Source: Deltaproteobacteria bacterium (GTDB lineage Bacteria > Desulfobacterota > Dissulfuribacteria > Dissulfuribacterales > UBA3076). Taken from it: DNA of 52,610 nucleotides. A model generated the notes under the pieces. The model had not been told where the DNA came from. It saw only the letters and a program-made list of their open reading frames with translations, and did no database searches. The DNA lies in the NCBI GenBank assembly GCA_003194485.1, contig PQXD01000002.1, positions 1 to 52,610 of the forward strand. The letters run 5' to 3'. Shown here piece by piece: positions 22,991 to 31,884 of the stretch (within the stretch, counting starts at the first letter, position 1; every line of letters begins with the position of its first letter). The translations under genes were made by a program, and so were the position numbers.

Positions 22991-24089
22991 AGAACCAGTC
23001 ATTTTTGCTGAGTATTGTGGCCCCATCGGCCTCTACAAGCGCCATGTTTTCAAGACGCACCCCGCCCTGATCCCGGAGATATATTCCAGGCTCAACAGTG
23101 ACCACCATCCCGGGCCTGAGCTTTTTCCGTGACCGTTGTGAGAGGATCGGCGCCTCGTGGACTGCAAGTCCCACTCCGTGCCCCAGGGAATGGACGAATC
23201 CTGGGCCATAGCCGGCATCTTTGATTATATCTCTGGCTACTTGATCCACCTGTTTGCCTGTTAGCCCGGCTCTAAGGGCCTCCTGGGCGGCAATTTGGGC
23301 CTTGCGGACTATAATGTATATTTTCCTGAAGAGCGATTCAGGTTCACCAAGAAAAATAGTCCTTGTCATGTCCGAGCAGTAACCTCCCAGCCTGGCACCC
23401 ATGTCTATGAGTACGGGTTCGCCCTCTTGGATTGGCCTGTCCGTGGGAACGGCGTGGGGCAGGGCGGCATTGGGTCCTGAGGCCACAATGGGAGAAAAGG
23501 AAGGGCCTTCAGCATATTGCCATAGCTCCTCGATGATACGCCAGGCAATCTCCTTTTCAGTCATGCCGGGTCCAATATCTCTCCATATGCTTTCAAGCAC
23601 TCTCTCGGCTGCGGAAACGGCCTTTTTTATAGACTCAATCTCTGAAGACGATTTAATTGAGCGCATAGTCTCGATCCGGCCCCCGAGCGAAACAAGCTCT
23701 GTCTCGGGCAGGGCCTTTTTAATGGCATCAAAGCGCCGGCAAGACAAATAATCAGGTTCGTAAGCAAGGTTGTGTACACTGCAGTCATGCATCAGATCTT
23801 TCAGGGCCTGGGCCAGGCCCTGTCTGTATATGACCAGGCGCCAGTCAGGGGCCTCATCCCTTGCCTGGACCTCGTAGCGTCCGTCTGTGAGCAAAATGGC
23901 CTCTCTGCAAAGGATCAAGAGGGCGCCTGCCGATTCGGAGATGCCCACATCCTCTGCGGTAAATCCGCTTAAATAGCGGCGGTTTTCAGGACACGTTACA
24001 AGAAACGCATCCAGGCCCCGGCCGGCCAGGATGGCACGCACCCGCTTCAAACGCTGTAAGTAATGAGATTTCATATATTTCTTATCCAC
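22980..24089 (-). CDS. pepP: Xaa-Pro aminopeptidase (M24B)
   Basis: 369 residues; removes N-terminal residues preceding proline. The C-terminal pita-bread domain carries the five metal ligands in LIDMGARLG (Asp), GYCSDMTRT (Asp), HSLGHGVGLAVHE (His), TVEPGIYL (Glu) and GVRLENMAL (Glu). The N-terminal creatinase-type domain starts RVRAILAGRGLDAFLVTCPE. Frame opens with GTG 24089; ATG 24074 is an alternative. It lies 6 bases after the zinc-ribbon gene and overlaps tatC, forming an operon. Confidence 0.92.
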   Translation of the reverse strand: MDKKYMKSHYLQRLKRVRAILAGRGLDAFLVTCPENRRYLSGFTAEDVGISESAGALLILCREAILLTDGRYEVQARDEAPDWRLVIYRQGLAQALKDLMHDCSVHNLAYEPDYLSCRRFDAIKKALPETELVSLGGRIETMRSIKSSSEIESIKKAVSAAERVLESIWRDIGPGMTEKEIAWRIIEELWQYAEGPSFSPIVASGPNAALPHAVPTDRPIQEGEPVLIDMGARLGGYCSDMTRTIFLGEPESLFRKIYIIVRKAQIAAQEALRAGLTGKQVDQVARDIIKDAGYGPGFVHSLGHGVGLAVHEAPILSQRSRKKLRPGMVVTVEPGIYLRDQGGVRLENMALVEADGATILSKNDWFYEF

Positions 24090-24095
24090 AAAGTA

Positions 24096-24317
24096 TCAGA
24101 CCAGAATGGCATTCTGACCTGACGTCTTGTCTATTTTATTGCCGAGTGAAGTGCCGCAGTAAACACAAACATAATCGTATTTGTCTCCTTCAGGCAGGAT
24201 AAGGAGGAGATGTTTTCTAACCGGAACGGCTTTTTTACACTTGGGGCAGTAGAGAGCTGTTGCCTCAAATTGATCGAAACCGGCTTTTTGTGTGATAGTA
24301 CGGGAGGAAAAATTCAT
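24096..24317 (-). CDS. Small zinc-ribbon protein
   Basis: 73 residues with two Cys pairs, YCPKCKKAVPVRK and YVCVYCGTSLG, about 27 residues apart, a typical zinc ribbon. AAGGAA sits about 8 bases before the ATG. No further motif. Similar short proteins accompany pepP-like genes in deltaproteobacteria; role unknown, perhaps nucleic-acid binding. Confidence 0.7.
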   Translation of the reverse strand: MNFSSRTITQKAGFDQFEATALYCPKCKKAVPVRKHLLLILPEGDKYDYVCVYCGTSLGNKIDKTSGQNAILV

Positions 24318-24360
24318 GAGTTCAATTCCTTCAGATTAAATTTTATCATTACAAAGAGGT

Positions 24361-25902
24361 TCATGAGGTCCACAGGTGAGGCATCCAATCAGCTACCTCA
24401 CTTGCCAGGTATCCCCATCTGCCCCTGACCCTTGCCAGTTGATCCGACGCATGCCCGTGGGCAAAGACAGAAAGCCTTGCAGCATCCCATGCATCATAAC
24501 CCTGGGCTAAAAAGCCTCCAATAATGCCGGTAAGCACATCCCCCATGCCCCCTGCTCCCATACCGGAGTTCCCCGAGGAGTTCAGGGCAACCCTTCCGTC
24601 AGGTGCGGCAATTACAGTCCCGGCCCCCTTAAGGACCACAACGGCCTTTGAGGAACAGGCAAGGGAAAGGGCTGCTGCCATGCGGTCATGCTGGACCTCG
24701 GCAATTGTGCATCCGAGCAGACGGGCCATTTCACCAGGATGGGGCGTCAATATCCGGGGCTGTTTTGCCCGTGCCACCGGACTGTGATCCGTGTCCAGGA
24801 CGGTGAGCGCGTCAGCATCTGCTATCATGGGTACGGGGGCTGCTTCAAAAAGGTGGCGCACAACATCCCGGGTTTCATCGTTAAGCCCCAGGCCGGGTCC
24901 GATGGCAAGGGCCTTTTTTCTCTCCAGCAGGGTCTTGATTATCGGAATGGCCTTGCTGGAAACAGTTCCTGACTTGGTTTCAGGGAGATCCTCAGTCATG
25001 GCTTCAGTGAGTTTCTGGGCAAGCACAGGCTGTACATCTGCTGGACATCCCACAGTGACAAGCCCTGCCCCTGACCTGAGTGCTCCGTGGGCCACGAGTG
25101 CAGCGGCCCCTGTCTTTCCCCTTGAACCTGCCAGTATTAAAAGATGCCCGAATGTGCCTTTGTGGCCTGTGGACGGCCTTGGTCGAAGGATGGCCCTGAA
25201 TATGCTTTCGTCAAGTAGCTCGGTTTTGATATCTGCTTCAGCAACTGCCGTATCGGGTATGCCGATCTCAACAATATGGAGCTCTCCCGCATATTCGGTT
25301 CCGGGATGCAGGACGAGCCCCAGCTTGGCAAGGGCCATGGTGGCGGTGAGATCGGCCCGTATTGCCGTACCGAGCGGACGCCCGGTATCAGATGATAATC
25401 CGGAAGGGATATCAACAGCGACTATTGGTGCCGGGCTCGCATTTGCCATCTCAATGGACTGGGCGAACCTTCCCGTAACTTCCCTGACAAGACCGGTTCC
25501 GAAAATGGCGTCAACAATAAGGCCTGATTTCTCGATGGTTTCGGACATGCTTGAAAGGGTATCGGAATCCAGGCACTCTGTGACAGGAAGCCCCAACTTT
25601 TTTACTATATTGTAGTTTACAAGGGCGTCTCCCCTGAATTTTTCCCCGGGCGCCAGGATCAGGAGCTCAACTTTAACCCCCTCCTGATTGAGATGCCTGG
25701 CTATGACAAAACCGTCACCACCGTTGTTGCCGGGTCCCGCCAGGATGGTGACCCCCTGGCGGAGCCTTGCTGCAAAATGCCGGCAGATGAGCTCAAAGGT
25801 TCCGCGGCCGGCGTTTTCCATGAGTATCAGGCCCGGGATGCCGAACTCTTTCATGGCTTTTTTATCTAATTCCTGCATCTGGGCTGTGGTTACCAGTAAC
25901 AT
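24361..25902 (-). CDS. nnrD: Bifunctional NAD(P)H-hydrate epimerase / ADP-dependent dehydratase
   Basis: 513 residues; repairs hydrated NAD(P)H. Residues 1 to ~215 are the YjeF_N epimerase: MENAGRGTFELI, AGPGNNGGDGFVIARHL, DAIFGTGLVREVTG, VDIPSGLSSDTG. Residues ~230-513 are the ADP-dependent dehydratase: GTFGHLLILAGSRGKTGAA, AIGPGLGL, DADAL, TPHPGEMARLLG and NSSGNSGMGAGGMGDVLTGI. AGGAGG stands 8 bases before ATG 25902. Heads the minus-strand run nnrDE-zinc ribbon-pepP-tatC and is divergent from coaX. Confidence 0.95.
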   Translation of the reverse strand: MLLVTTAQMQELDKKAMKEFGIPGLILMENAGRGTFELICRHFAARLRQGVTILAGPGNNGGDGFVIARHLNQEGVKVELLILAPGEKFRGDALVNYNIVKKLGLPVTECLDSDTLSSMSETIEKSGLIVDAIFGTGLVREVTGRFAQSIEMANASPAPIVAVDIPSGLSSDTGRPLGTAIRADLTATMALAKLGLVLHPGTEYAGELHIVEIGIPDTAVAEADIKTELLDESIFRAILRPRPSTGHKGTFGHLLILAGSRGKTGAAALVAHGALRSGAGLVTVGCPADVQPVLAQKLTEAMTEDLPETKSGTVSSKAIPIIKTLLERKKALAIGPGLGLNDETRDVVRHLFEAAPVPMIADADALTVLDTDHSPVARAKQPRILTPHPGEMARLLGCTIAEVQHDRMAAALSLACSSKAVVVLKGAGTVIAAPDGRVALNSSGNSGMGAGGMGDVLTGIIGGFLAQGYDAWDAARLSVFAHGHASDQLARVRGRWGYLASEVADWMPHLWTS

Positions 25903-26089
25903 GATAGAATCCTCCTGCGAGAAATAAATAAGGTTCTTCGTTGTTTAGTGTAAGTAACCTTAGCAATCATTTATTTGCGCCGTTGCCGTCCAAGGCCTGG
26001 CTATGGTATTACTCCATTTGAAATATCCAGGCCATATTAGTTCCAATAACATAAAAATACGAGAAGATAATCAAGGGGTCATATCTTCC

Positions 26090-26896
26090 ATGGAAAACAG
26101 TAAACACTCTGGAGAATACCTTCTGGCCGTAGATATTGGCAACACGCATACTGTAATCGGTCTTTTCCAGGATGACTATCTCCTCAGAGACTGGCGAATT
26201 CATACGGACAGGGAAGCCACATCTGATGAACTTGCCATGTCTTTGGACCAGTTGTGCCGGCTTGCAGGAATAGAACTGAGAGATGTTTCTGACATAGTGA
26301 TATCTTGTGTTGTGCCACCCTTAATACATAGCTGGGAGGAACTAAGCCTTCATTATGTGAAAAAAAAGGCCCTGGTCGTTCAGGAAAATATACCTGCTGG
26401 AATGCCCATTCTTTATAAGCACCCCTATGAAGTGGGAGCAGACCGGCTCGTAAATTCTCTGGCTGCGTATTCAAGGTATAAAGATGCTGTAATTATAGTT
26501 GATTATGGAACTGCAACCACTTTTGACTGTGTCTCATCAAAAGGTGAATACCTGGGAGGCTCTATAGCTCCGGGCCTGCTTCTTGCGACAGAGGCCCTTT
26601 TCAAAGGTACATCCAGACTTCCAAGGGTAGAATTCTTTACCGGACCTGAAACTGCTATGGGCCAGGATACTGCCTCGGCAATAAGGGCCGGTATCATATA
26701 CGGCTTTGCCGGCCTGACAGACGGCATCATAAGTCGTCTTTTAACAGAGTTTGCCCAAAGACCAAGAGTGGTAGCTACAGGAGGACTGGCTTCTATAATA
26801 GTCCCGTATTGCTCTCTGGTAGAAACAGTATTGCCAAACCTTATTTTGGAAGGCCTGTTGATAGTCTATAAGAGATTTAAGGCTGCCGGCAGTTAG
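26090..26896 (+). CDS. coaX: Type III pantothenate kinase
   Basis: 268 residues; first step of CoA synthesis, phosphorylating pantothenate, ASKHA fold. Phosphate-binding loop LLAVDIGNTHTVIGLF at the N-terminus; GADRLVNSLAAY with the catalytic Asp; DYGTATTFDCVSSKGEYLGG; and PNLILEGLL at the end. I chose ATG 26090 (MENSKHSGEY), as the kinase fold begins eight residues later; the frame is open to 26003, adding residues unlike the family. The only plus-strand gene between 21 and 36 kb, convergent with waaA and divergent from nnrDE. Confidence 0.93.
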   Translation: MENSKHSGEYLLAVDIGNTHTVIGLFQDDYLLRDWRIHTDREATSDELAMSLDQLCRLAGIELRDVSDIVISCVVPPLIHSWEELSLHYVKKKALVVQENIPAGMPILYKHPYEVGADRLVNSLAAYSRYKDAVIIVDYGTATTFDCVSSKGEYLGGSIAPGLLLATEALFKGTSRLPRVEFFTGPETAMGQDTASAIRAGIIYGFAGLTDGIISRLLTEFAQRPRVVATGGLASIIVPYCSLVETVLPNLILEGLLIVYKRFKAAGS

Positions 26897-26936
26897 ATTT
26901 TAATTTTGGATTTAAAACGAGATATTTTGAGCAGGA

Positions 26937-28226
26937 TCAACTCTGGGATTCAAGCACCTGCAGCAGTATATCTGTCTGCTTTGCAGCAACCCCGCTGGAA
27001 AGATCTTCAAGGGCCCTGCGTGCCAACCTGCCCAGCTCTTCTCTTTTTAAAGGCTCTTCAAATAATCGATCTACCGACTCCGCCAGGTCTTTTCCGTTAG
27101 CAACCTCTTGACCTCCACCGCGGGACTCAAGGGTTATTCTTGCCTCTTCAAAATTGTCCGTGTGGGGACCGTAGATAACAGGACATCCCCAGGCAGCCGG
27201 CTCCATAAGATTCTGTCCACCTTTTGGCACCAGAGAACCTCCTACAAAGGCCACTGTAGCCAATCCATAGAGATCGAAAAGCGGGCCTATTACATCCACC
27301 ACTATGACCCCTTCGGTCCGATACTGATTTACCTCCAGTTCACTCCAGAGCTGGTATGGTATGCCCTTCTTGTCTAACATGCCTATAATAGAAGAAACCC
27401 TTTTCAGATGCCTCGGAACCAAAAAGAATATCATGTCACGCCAGCGGGACCGAAGTAAATCGTGGGCGTACATTATCTCTTTCTCCTCGCCTCCTCTCAG
27501 GCTTCCCGCAACAAGGATCTTGGTTGGCTCTTCAATGCCAAGTCGATTGCGAAGCCCCATCATGCGAGCAGGATCAGGTCTGGACAAAAGACCCTCGAAC
27601 TTGGCATTTCCTGTGACCAGTATCCTGTCCATGGGGGCCCCAAGTGCGGCAAGCCGGTTTGCATGGACGTCAGAAATGGCGCAGATCTTTGAAAAACCGG
27701 CAAGCAATGGCCTGGTAATAGAGTGCAATCTCAAATACCTGGGAAAAGACCTGGCTGAAATGCGGCCGTTCAGGAGTACGGTCTTGCCACCGAATTGCCT
27801 CACCGTGCTGATAAGGTTTGGCCAGAGTTCGGTCTCAAGGCATGCATACACTCTGGGACGGACCTCACGTGTCATCCTGCGTACCGTTTGTGGAAAATCA
27901 AGAGGATAAGGAATTATGGAGCAGCGGGCCCCCAGGGAGGACGTTGCCCTTGCAAAACCCGCCGGCGTAGTAACTGATATGAGTATTTTTAGTTCCGGTG
28001 CCCGGCGGTCAATGGCATGGACCAGGGCCTCCGCCACGGCTACTTCTCCCACTGAAACCGCCTGGAGCCATAAATCCTGAGGACCTGCTGCAGCAACATG
28101 GTTGGAGAGATGTCCCAGGCGACCGGACCACATTCCACTGCTTCCCTCCAATCTGGACCACAATTCCAGGAAAGGGCTGAATACCGCATATGCGGCCCCG
28201 GTCATCTTCTCATACAGGCCTATCAT
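26937..28226 (-). CDS. waaA: 3-deoxy-D-manno-octulosonic acid transferase (Kdo transferase)
   Basis: 429 residues, GT30. Transfers Kdo from CMP-Kdo to lipid A precursor at the inner membrane. An N-terminal hydrophobic anchor (AAYAVFSPFLELW) is followed by the catalytic base in WLQAVSVGEVAVAEAL (Glu61), YPLDFPQTVRRM, CLETELWPN, and the C-terminal donor site GGSLVPKGGQNLMEPAAWG. A GGTGAT ribosome binding site precedes the ATG; rlmB ends 21 bases upstream. Part of the LPS-core/housekeeping minus-strand run. Confidence 0.94.
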   Translation of the reverse strand: MIGLYEKMTGAAYAVFSPFLELWSRLEGSSGMWSGRLGHLSNHVAAAGPQDLWLQAVSVGEVAVAEALVHAIDRRAPELKILISVTTPAGFARATSSLGARCSIIPYPLDFPQTVRRMTREVRPRVYACLETELWPNLISTVRQFGGKTVLLNGRISARSFPRYLRLHSITRPLLAGFSKICAISDVHANRLAALGAPMDRILVTGNAKFEGLLSRPDPARMMGLRNRLGIEEPTKILVAGSLRGGEEKEIMYAHDLLRSRWRDMIFFLVPRHLKRVSSIIGMLDKKGIPYQLWSELEVNQYRTEGVIVVDVIGPLFDLYGLATVAFVGGSLVPKGGQNLMEPAAWGCPVIYGPHTDNFEEARITLESRGGGQEVANGKDLAESVDRLFEEPLKREELGRLARRALEDLSSGVAAKQTDILLQVLESQS

Positions 28227-28247
28227 AAAATCACCGCCTCATGCCGC

Positions 28248-29012
28248 CTAAACCGGCTTATAATGACGCTGTCTGGCAACCTCATACAAGGCTATGCTGG
28301 CAGCACAGGCAACATTAATAGAACCAACAGGGTAAAAATGAGGTATTCTTGCAAGGAAGTCACATGTCTCCTTGACCAGACGGCGCAACCCCGCCCCCTC
28401 TGCACCAACCACCAGAGCTAAAGGCCTGTTTAAATCTAATTCCCAGAGCGGATGCTCGCCGTCAGGGCTTAACCCTGCTATCCAGAGTCCCATTTCCTTA
28501 AGCTGCCTCATGGCTGTTACTAAATTTCCCACATGGCATACCTTTATGTGAAACAGTGCACCGGAAGACGCCTTTGCCACCGCTCCGGTAATCCGGCCGG
28601 TTCTCCGGCCGGGGAGCAAAACTGCCTGGGCGCCCAAGGCAACCGAAGAACGTATAACAGCTCCCACATTTTGTGGATCGGTTACCTGATCGCATATCAC
28701 TGTTAACGGACTTTTATCTTTCCAATACAAGGGCAGACCGGAAAAGTCAATAGACCAGACAGGTTTTACCAGGGCGGCAATTCCCTGGTGTACAGCGCCT
28801 GCAGGAACGCCCGCATTTTTGAGGTCTTCCGAGCGTTCCACAAAAATCGCCCGCCTCTCTGCCAGAGTTAACAGACCAGCCTGTACTTTTTTCTTTCCAA
28901 AGGATGGATGCACAAATAGCCTATGACAGTCATCAGGACAGATTTCTAAAAATTTCCTTACCGGATGTATGCCCCAGATAATTATGGGTTTACTTCTTGA
29001 TTCGGGAGGCAT
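28248..29012 (-). CDS. rlmB: 23S rRNA 2'-O-methyltransferase, TrmH/SpoU family (RlmB-like)
   Basis: About 254 residues. N-terminal substrate-binding domain begins IIIWGIHPVRKFLEI; SPOUT domain motifs are CDQVTDPQNVGAVIRSSVAL (motif 1, Asn/Arg), VVGAEGAGLRRLVKETCD (motif 2) and GSINVACAASIALYEVAR (motif 3, where the usual NVSVA reads NVACA). I prefer ATG 29012 to TTG 29033, as the latter falls inside a dispersed inverted repeat (29028-29104). Confidence 0.88.
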   Translation of the reverse strand: MPPESRSKPIIIWGIHPVRKFLEICPDDCHRLFVHPSFGKKKVQAGLLTLAERRAIFVERSEDLKNAGVPAGAVHQGIAALVKPVWSIDFSGLPLYWKDKSPLTVICDQVTDPQNVGAVIRSSVALGAQAVLLPGRRTGRITGAVAKASSGALFHIKVCHVGNLVTAMRQLKEMGLWIAGLSPDGEHPLWELDLNRPLALVVGAEGAGLRRLVKETCDFLARIPHFYPVGSINVACAASIALYEVARQRHYKPV

Positions 29013-29027
29013 TGAAGAATAATAGGC

Positions 29028-29104
29028 GTTCAAAGATTCAGGGTTACCTTTCAGAATTCACGAATCAACGGCTCAGATTTTTGGTGAACTCTGAACCTTT
29101 GAAC
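29028..29104. repeat. GTTCAAAGG-type inverted repeat
   Basis: GTTCAAAGATTCAGGGTT at the left and AACTCTGAACCTTTGAAC at the right are inverted copies (16 of 18 match) between rlmB and gmk. The same family appears at 34987-35024 and as a perfect hairpin at 39676-39707. Confidence 0.7.
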
Positions 29105-29114
29105 CTATGAATGG

Positions 29115-29729
29115 CTACCAAGACTTAAGGGCCTGAATAAGGCCATGCCTTGCCAAAACCCTGGGTGTTATGCATCTCTGGGCGATCACTATGGATTTCA
29201 GGTCTTCAGTGGCCCTTGAAAGGTCGTCGTTTACCACAACGAAGTCAAACTCATGCACTGCCTCCAGCTCTGATTTTGCATTGGCCATCCTGAGTTTCAA
29301 CCTCGAGGAATCCTCACTTCCTCTATCCCTGAGCCGTGCCTCCAATACCGACCACGACGGAGGCAGCAGGAATATCAGAACGGCTTCCGGGAACAGCCTG
29401 CGGATCTGTCTGGCCCCCTGGATATCTATGTCCAGAAGTACATCCTCTCCCAGTTCAAGCCTTGACAGCACTTCTGATTTACCTGTTCCGTAAAAGTTGC
29501 CGTATACCCGTGCCCATTCAAGAAACGCATCAGCAGAGATCATCTCCTCGAACCTATCCTGGGAAATAAAGTGATAGTCTATACCATCAAATTCCCCTTG
29601 CCTGGGATCACGGGTAGTATATGACACAGAAAAAGAGAGCCCGGAAATCCGATCGAGCAATCTGCGGCATAAAGTGGTTTTCCCAACCCCTGAAGGGGCG
29701 GAAATCACAAATAGTTTCCCCTGTTCCAT
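29115..29729 (-). CDS. gmk: Guanylate kinase
   Basis: 204 residues; GMP + ATP to GDP + ADP. P-loop SAPSGVGKTTLCRRLL at the N-terminus, GMP-binding SVSYTTRDPRQGEFDGIDYHF, EWARVYGNFYGTGKS, DIDIQGARQIRR, and LRDRGSEDSSRLKLRM lid. Found in the common gmk-remA-yicC arrangement, but here separated from remA by 190 bases of repeat-rich DNA. Confidence 0.95.
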   Translation of the reverse strand: MEQGKLFVISAPSGVGKTTLCRRLLDRISGLSFSVSYTTRDPRQGEFDGIDYHFISQDRFEEMISADAFLEWARVYGNFYGTGKSEVLSRLELGEDVLLDIDIQGARQIRRLFPEAVLIFLLPPSWSVLEARLRDRGSEDSSRLKLRMANAKSELEAVHEFDFVVVNDDLSRATEDLKSIVIAQRCITPRVLARHGLIQALKSW

Positions 29730-29746
29730 TGAAGTCGGATATAATT

Positions 29747-29913
29747 ACAGAGATCGTCAAATAGTTGAGTCGTTGAGTCGTTGAGTCGGAAAATAAGCAT
29801 GTTAAATCAGTACAGAGATCGTCAACTACATCAAGTGTCCAATTTTTGCGCAAACCACATAAATTCAAACAGTAATAACCACTCAACTAATCAACTACTC
29901 AACCACTTAACGA
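29747..29913. repeat. GTTGAGTC repeat region between gmk and remA
   Basis: Three tandem copies of GTTGAGTC at about 29764-29788, an inverted, degenerate counterpart ACTCAACTAATCAACTACTC near 29881, and a 15-base direct repeat TACAGAGATCGTCAA (about 29747 and 29811). A related array occurs after asnB. No gene in this stretch. Confidence 0.65.
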
Positions 29914-29921
29914 GGTCTGAA

Positions 29922-30206
29922 TTAATATTTTGGGTCTTTCTCTTCCATTTTGGTCAAAACGTCTGCACCGAGTCTTTGGGAAACCGTCTCCGCCTGTATG
30001 GCAGAGAGTATAATATGGTTGCTGTCTGTTATAATTATGGAACGAGTTCGACGACCTTGACTGGCGTCAATAAGGCGGTTATTGACCTTTGCCTCCTCTC
30101 TCAAACGCTTCATGGGAGCAGATGACGGATTGACTATGGCAACGACACGTTCAGCCACTATGGTATTGCCAAAACCAATATTAAGCAGTTTGCATCTACA
30201 GCTCAT
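29922..30206 (-). CDS. remA: RemA/DUF370 family regulator
   Basis: 94 residues with the near-universal DUF370 core [20 protein letters not shown] and [33 protein letters not shown]. In Bacillus RemA is an octameric DNA-binding activator of extracellular-matrix genes; its role in Gram-negatives is not established. The first six residues (MSCRCK) are unusual but AAGGAG lies 8 bases before that ATG. It follows yicC by 18 bases. Confidence 0.9.
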   Translation of the reverse strand: MSCRCKLLNIGFGNTIVAERVVAIVNPSSAPMKRLREEAKVNNRLIDASQGRRTRSIIITDSNHIILSAIQAETVSQRLGADVLTKMEEKDPKY

Positions 30207-30224
30207 AATATGTTCTCCTTATCC

Positions 30225-31106
30225 CTACACTATATTCTGAACCTGCTCGCGCATCTTTTCCAGTTCACCCTTGATCTCAACCACCAAATAAGAAATCAGG
30301 GAGTCAGATGACTTGGATGCCATAGTATTAATTTCCCTGAACAGCTCCTGGAGTAAAAAATCCATTTTCCTGCCGACGGCTTCCCGCCCGGCAAAAAACT
30401 TCCTGAACTGCTCTATATGGCTGCGAACTCTGACTATCTCCTCTGTTATATCCAACTTATCGGCAAGTACAGCCATCTCTTGATTTAAACGTCCTTCGTC
30501 TGCAGAAAAATCTCTTAAAATTGACTGGATTCTGTCCTTGAGCGCCTGCTGGGCCTTCCTGAGGTGCTCTTCTGTCCGCTTTGATATGTCTTCAATCCAT
30601 TGTTCAATCTGAGACAGCCTTGATTCCAGATCTTTCTCCAGAGCAGCTCCCTCCTTGGCTGACATCGCTACAGCCTTGTCAAGCAAATCCTCTAATTGAC
30701 CTTTCATCCTTTCCCATGCCTTTTCGGTGTCCGGTCCCTGTTCCCGGACGTTGATAACGTCCTTTAAAGAACACAAAAGCGTCGGAAGATCCAGGGTGCC
30801 CTCTAAACCAAGACCATCAGCCAGAGATCTGGCTGCATCCAGATAAGAACGTCCAAGCTCCAGATCGGCTACAAAGACGGACCTTGCCGCCTCACTACCC
30901 TCGTACTGTATGCTCAGGTCAATGCGGCCGCGAATCATCTTTTCCTGCACCATTTTTTTTATACGGTCTTCAATGGGATTCATCCACTTCGGCAACCCAA
31001 TATTGACATCACAGAACCTTCCGTTTACAGACCTCAGCTCCATTGCGCAATGCCAGCCATCTCCTTTATATTCCATACGTGCAAATGAAGTCATGCTGCG
31101 CAGCAT
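30225..31106 (-). CDS. yicC: YicC family endoribonuclease
   Basis: 293 residues. The family begins with 'SMT.FAR.E' and here MLRSMTSFARMEYKGDGWHC starts at ATG 31106 with GGTGAT just upstream. The frame stays open to 31232, but those 42 extra residues come from a dispersed palindromic repeat (31121-31274) and should not be counted. C-terminal DUF1732 signature is SYLVVEIKGELEKMREQVQN; FLLQELFREINTMASKSSD is typical. YicC of E. coli is an RNase involved in small-RNA decay. Cytoplasmic; coupled to remA. Confidence 0.93.
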   Translation of the reverse strand: MLRSMTSFARMEYKGDGWHCAMELRSVNGRFCDVNIGLPKWMNPIEDRIKKMVQEKMIRGRIDLSIQYEGSEAARSVFVADLELGRSYLDAARSLADGLGLEGTLDLPTLLCSLKDVINVREQGPDTEKAWERMKGQLEDLLDKAVAMSAKEGAALEKDLESRLSQIEQWIEDISKRTEEHLRKAQQALKDRIQSILRDFSADEGRLNQEMAVLADKLDITEEIVRVRSHIEQFRKFFAGREAVGRKMDFLLQELFREINTMASKSSDSLISYLVVEIKGELEKMREQVQNIV

Positions 31107-31120
31107 TGGATCACCATTTC

Positions 31121-31274
31121 TGATTCCGCTCAAAATACCCCATCTGCTGCGTTGCTTCGATTTCCTCGTTACTGCGACGTACGCTAAGTACGCCTCGTTC
31201 CTCGAAAATCTCGCGCCTTGCATCTGGAGCATTTTGAGCGGAATCCTGTTTCAGGACTTTTCGCAGTGTAATCA
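31121..31274. repeat. 154-bp palindromic repeat element (copy 1)
   Basis: Starts TGATTCCGCTCAAAAT and contains ATTTTGAGCGGAATC at 31231-31245, so the first 124 bases form one long imperfect palindrome centred on CGTACGCTAAGTACG. A shared tail TTTCAGGACTTTTCGCAGTG ends at TAATCA. A second copy of identical length is at 47830-47983. No clear target duplication. It lies 15 bases upstream of the yicC start. Confidence 0.85.
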
Positions 31275-31319
31275 TATCCATGACGGATTACTTGAGGCGC
31301 CTCCAGCCATTGGATCGTG

Positions 31320-31853
31320 TCAGGCTCTCGCCCCTCTGAGCCCTTTCAGATAGGATTTTCTTACCCTGTTCCAGAACTCTACCGCTTCTTGTGAGGCATA
31401 GTCCGGATAAGTCCATGGTAAGGGTCTGAAAGAACTTTTCCGGTATATAAGCGTCAGATCTGCATATACGCCCCGGCCAAGATAAATCCGGTGGGAATAA
31501 TTTTTGCCGGTAGCAAGCACAAGACGTTCAGCAGTTAAAATGCCTGGATCAATATTTACCCGCCTCTTTCCTTCTGTACAGAATTCCTGCTCCAGTTTAT
31601 CAGTGGCGAGCTTAATTTCGGCAAGGATATCTTGAAATATCAATTCGGCAAAACTTATGAATATCCTTTTGAGGCTGTTCCCGAACTCCGGCTCATAATA
31701 AGAAGTCCGGTCAAACGGCATGACCGGGCTCTCAAAATCAATAGCGCCGTATGCACTGGACAAGGCATCGGCCACTCTGCTTATAAGCCTTTCTCGTTGA
31801 GAAAATATACTACAAACCAGCTTGGCTGGTGGCGGTGTCTGTAATGTGCTCAT
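31320..31853 (-). CDS. DUF4416 family protein
   Basis: 177 residues matching DUF4416: PPPAKLVCSIFSQRERLI, FDRTSYYEPEFGNSLKRIFI, RVNIDPGILTAERLVLATGK, SHRIYLGRGVYADLTLIY and PLPWTYPDYAS. The family is common beside yicC/LPS genes in Desulfobacterota and has no assigned reaction. No membrane segment. Between yicC and the heptose kinase on the same strand. Confidence 0.88.
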   Translation of the reverse strand: MSTLQTPPPAKLVCSIFSQRERLISRVADALSSAYGAIDFESPVMPFDRTSYYEPEFGNSLKRIFISFAELIFQDILAEIKLATDKLEQEFCTEGKRRVNIDPGILTAERLVLATGKNYSHRIYLGRGVYADLTLIYRKSSFRPLPWTYPDYASQEAVEFWNRVRKSYLKGLRGARA

Positions 31854-31884
31854 TATCCGGGTTTTGCTGGATATGTAATGTCCT

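Noticed and set aside
24791-25615. 274-codon plus-strand ORF opposite nnrDE
   Set aside because: Low-complexity Ser/Ala/Pro-rich shadow of a gene with complete motifs on the minus strand.
29764-29911. Possible CRISPR array in the GTTGAGTC repeats
   Set aside because: Units are about 8 bases with no spacers of regular length and no cas genes nearby.
31107-31232. N-terminal 42-residue extension of YicC
   Set aside because: Comes from the 154-bp palindromic repeat; YicC proteins start at the SMTSFAR motif.
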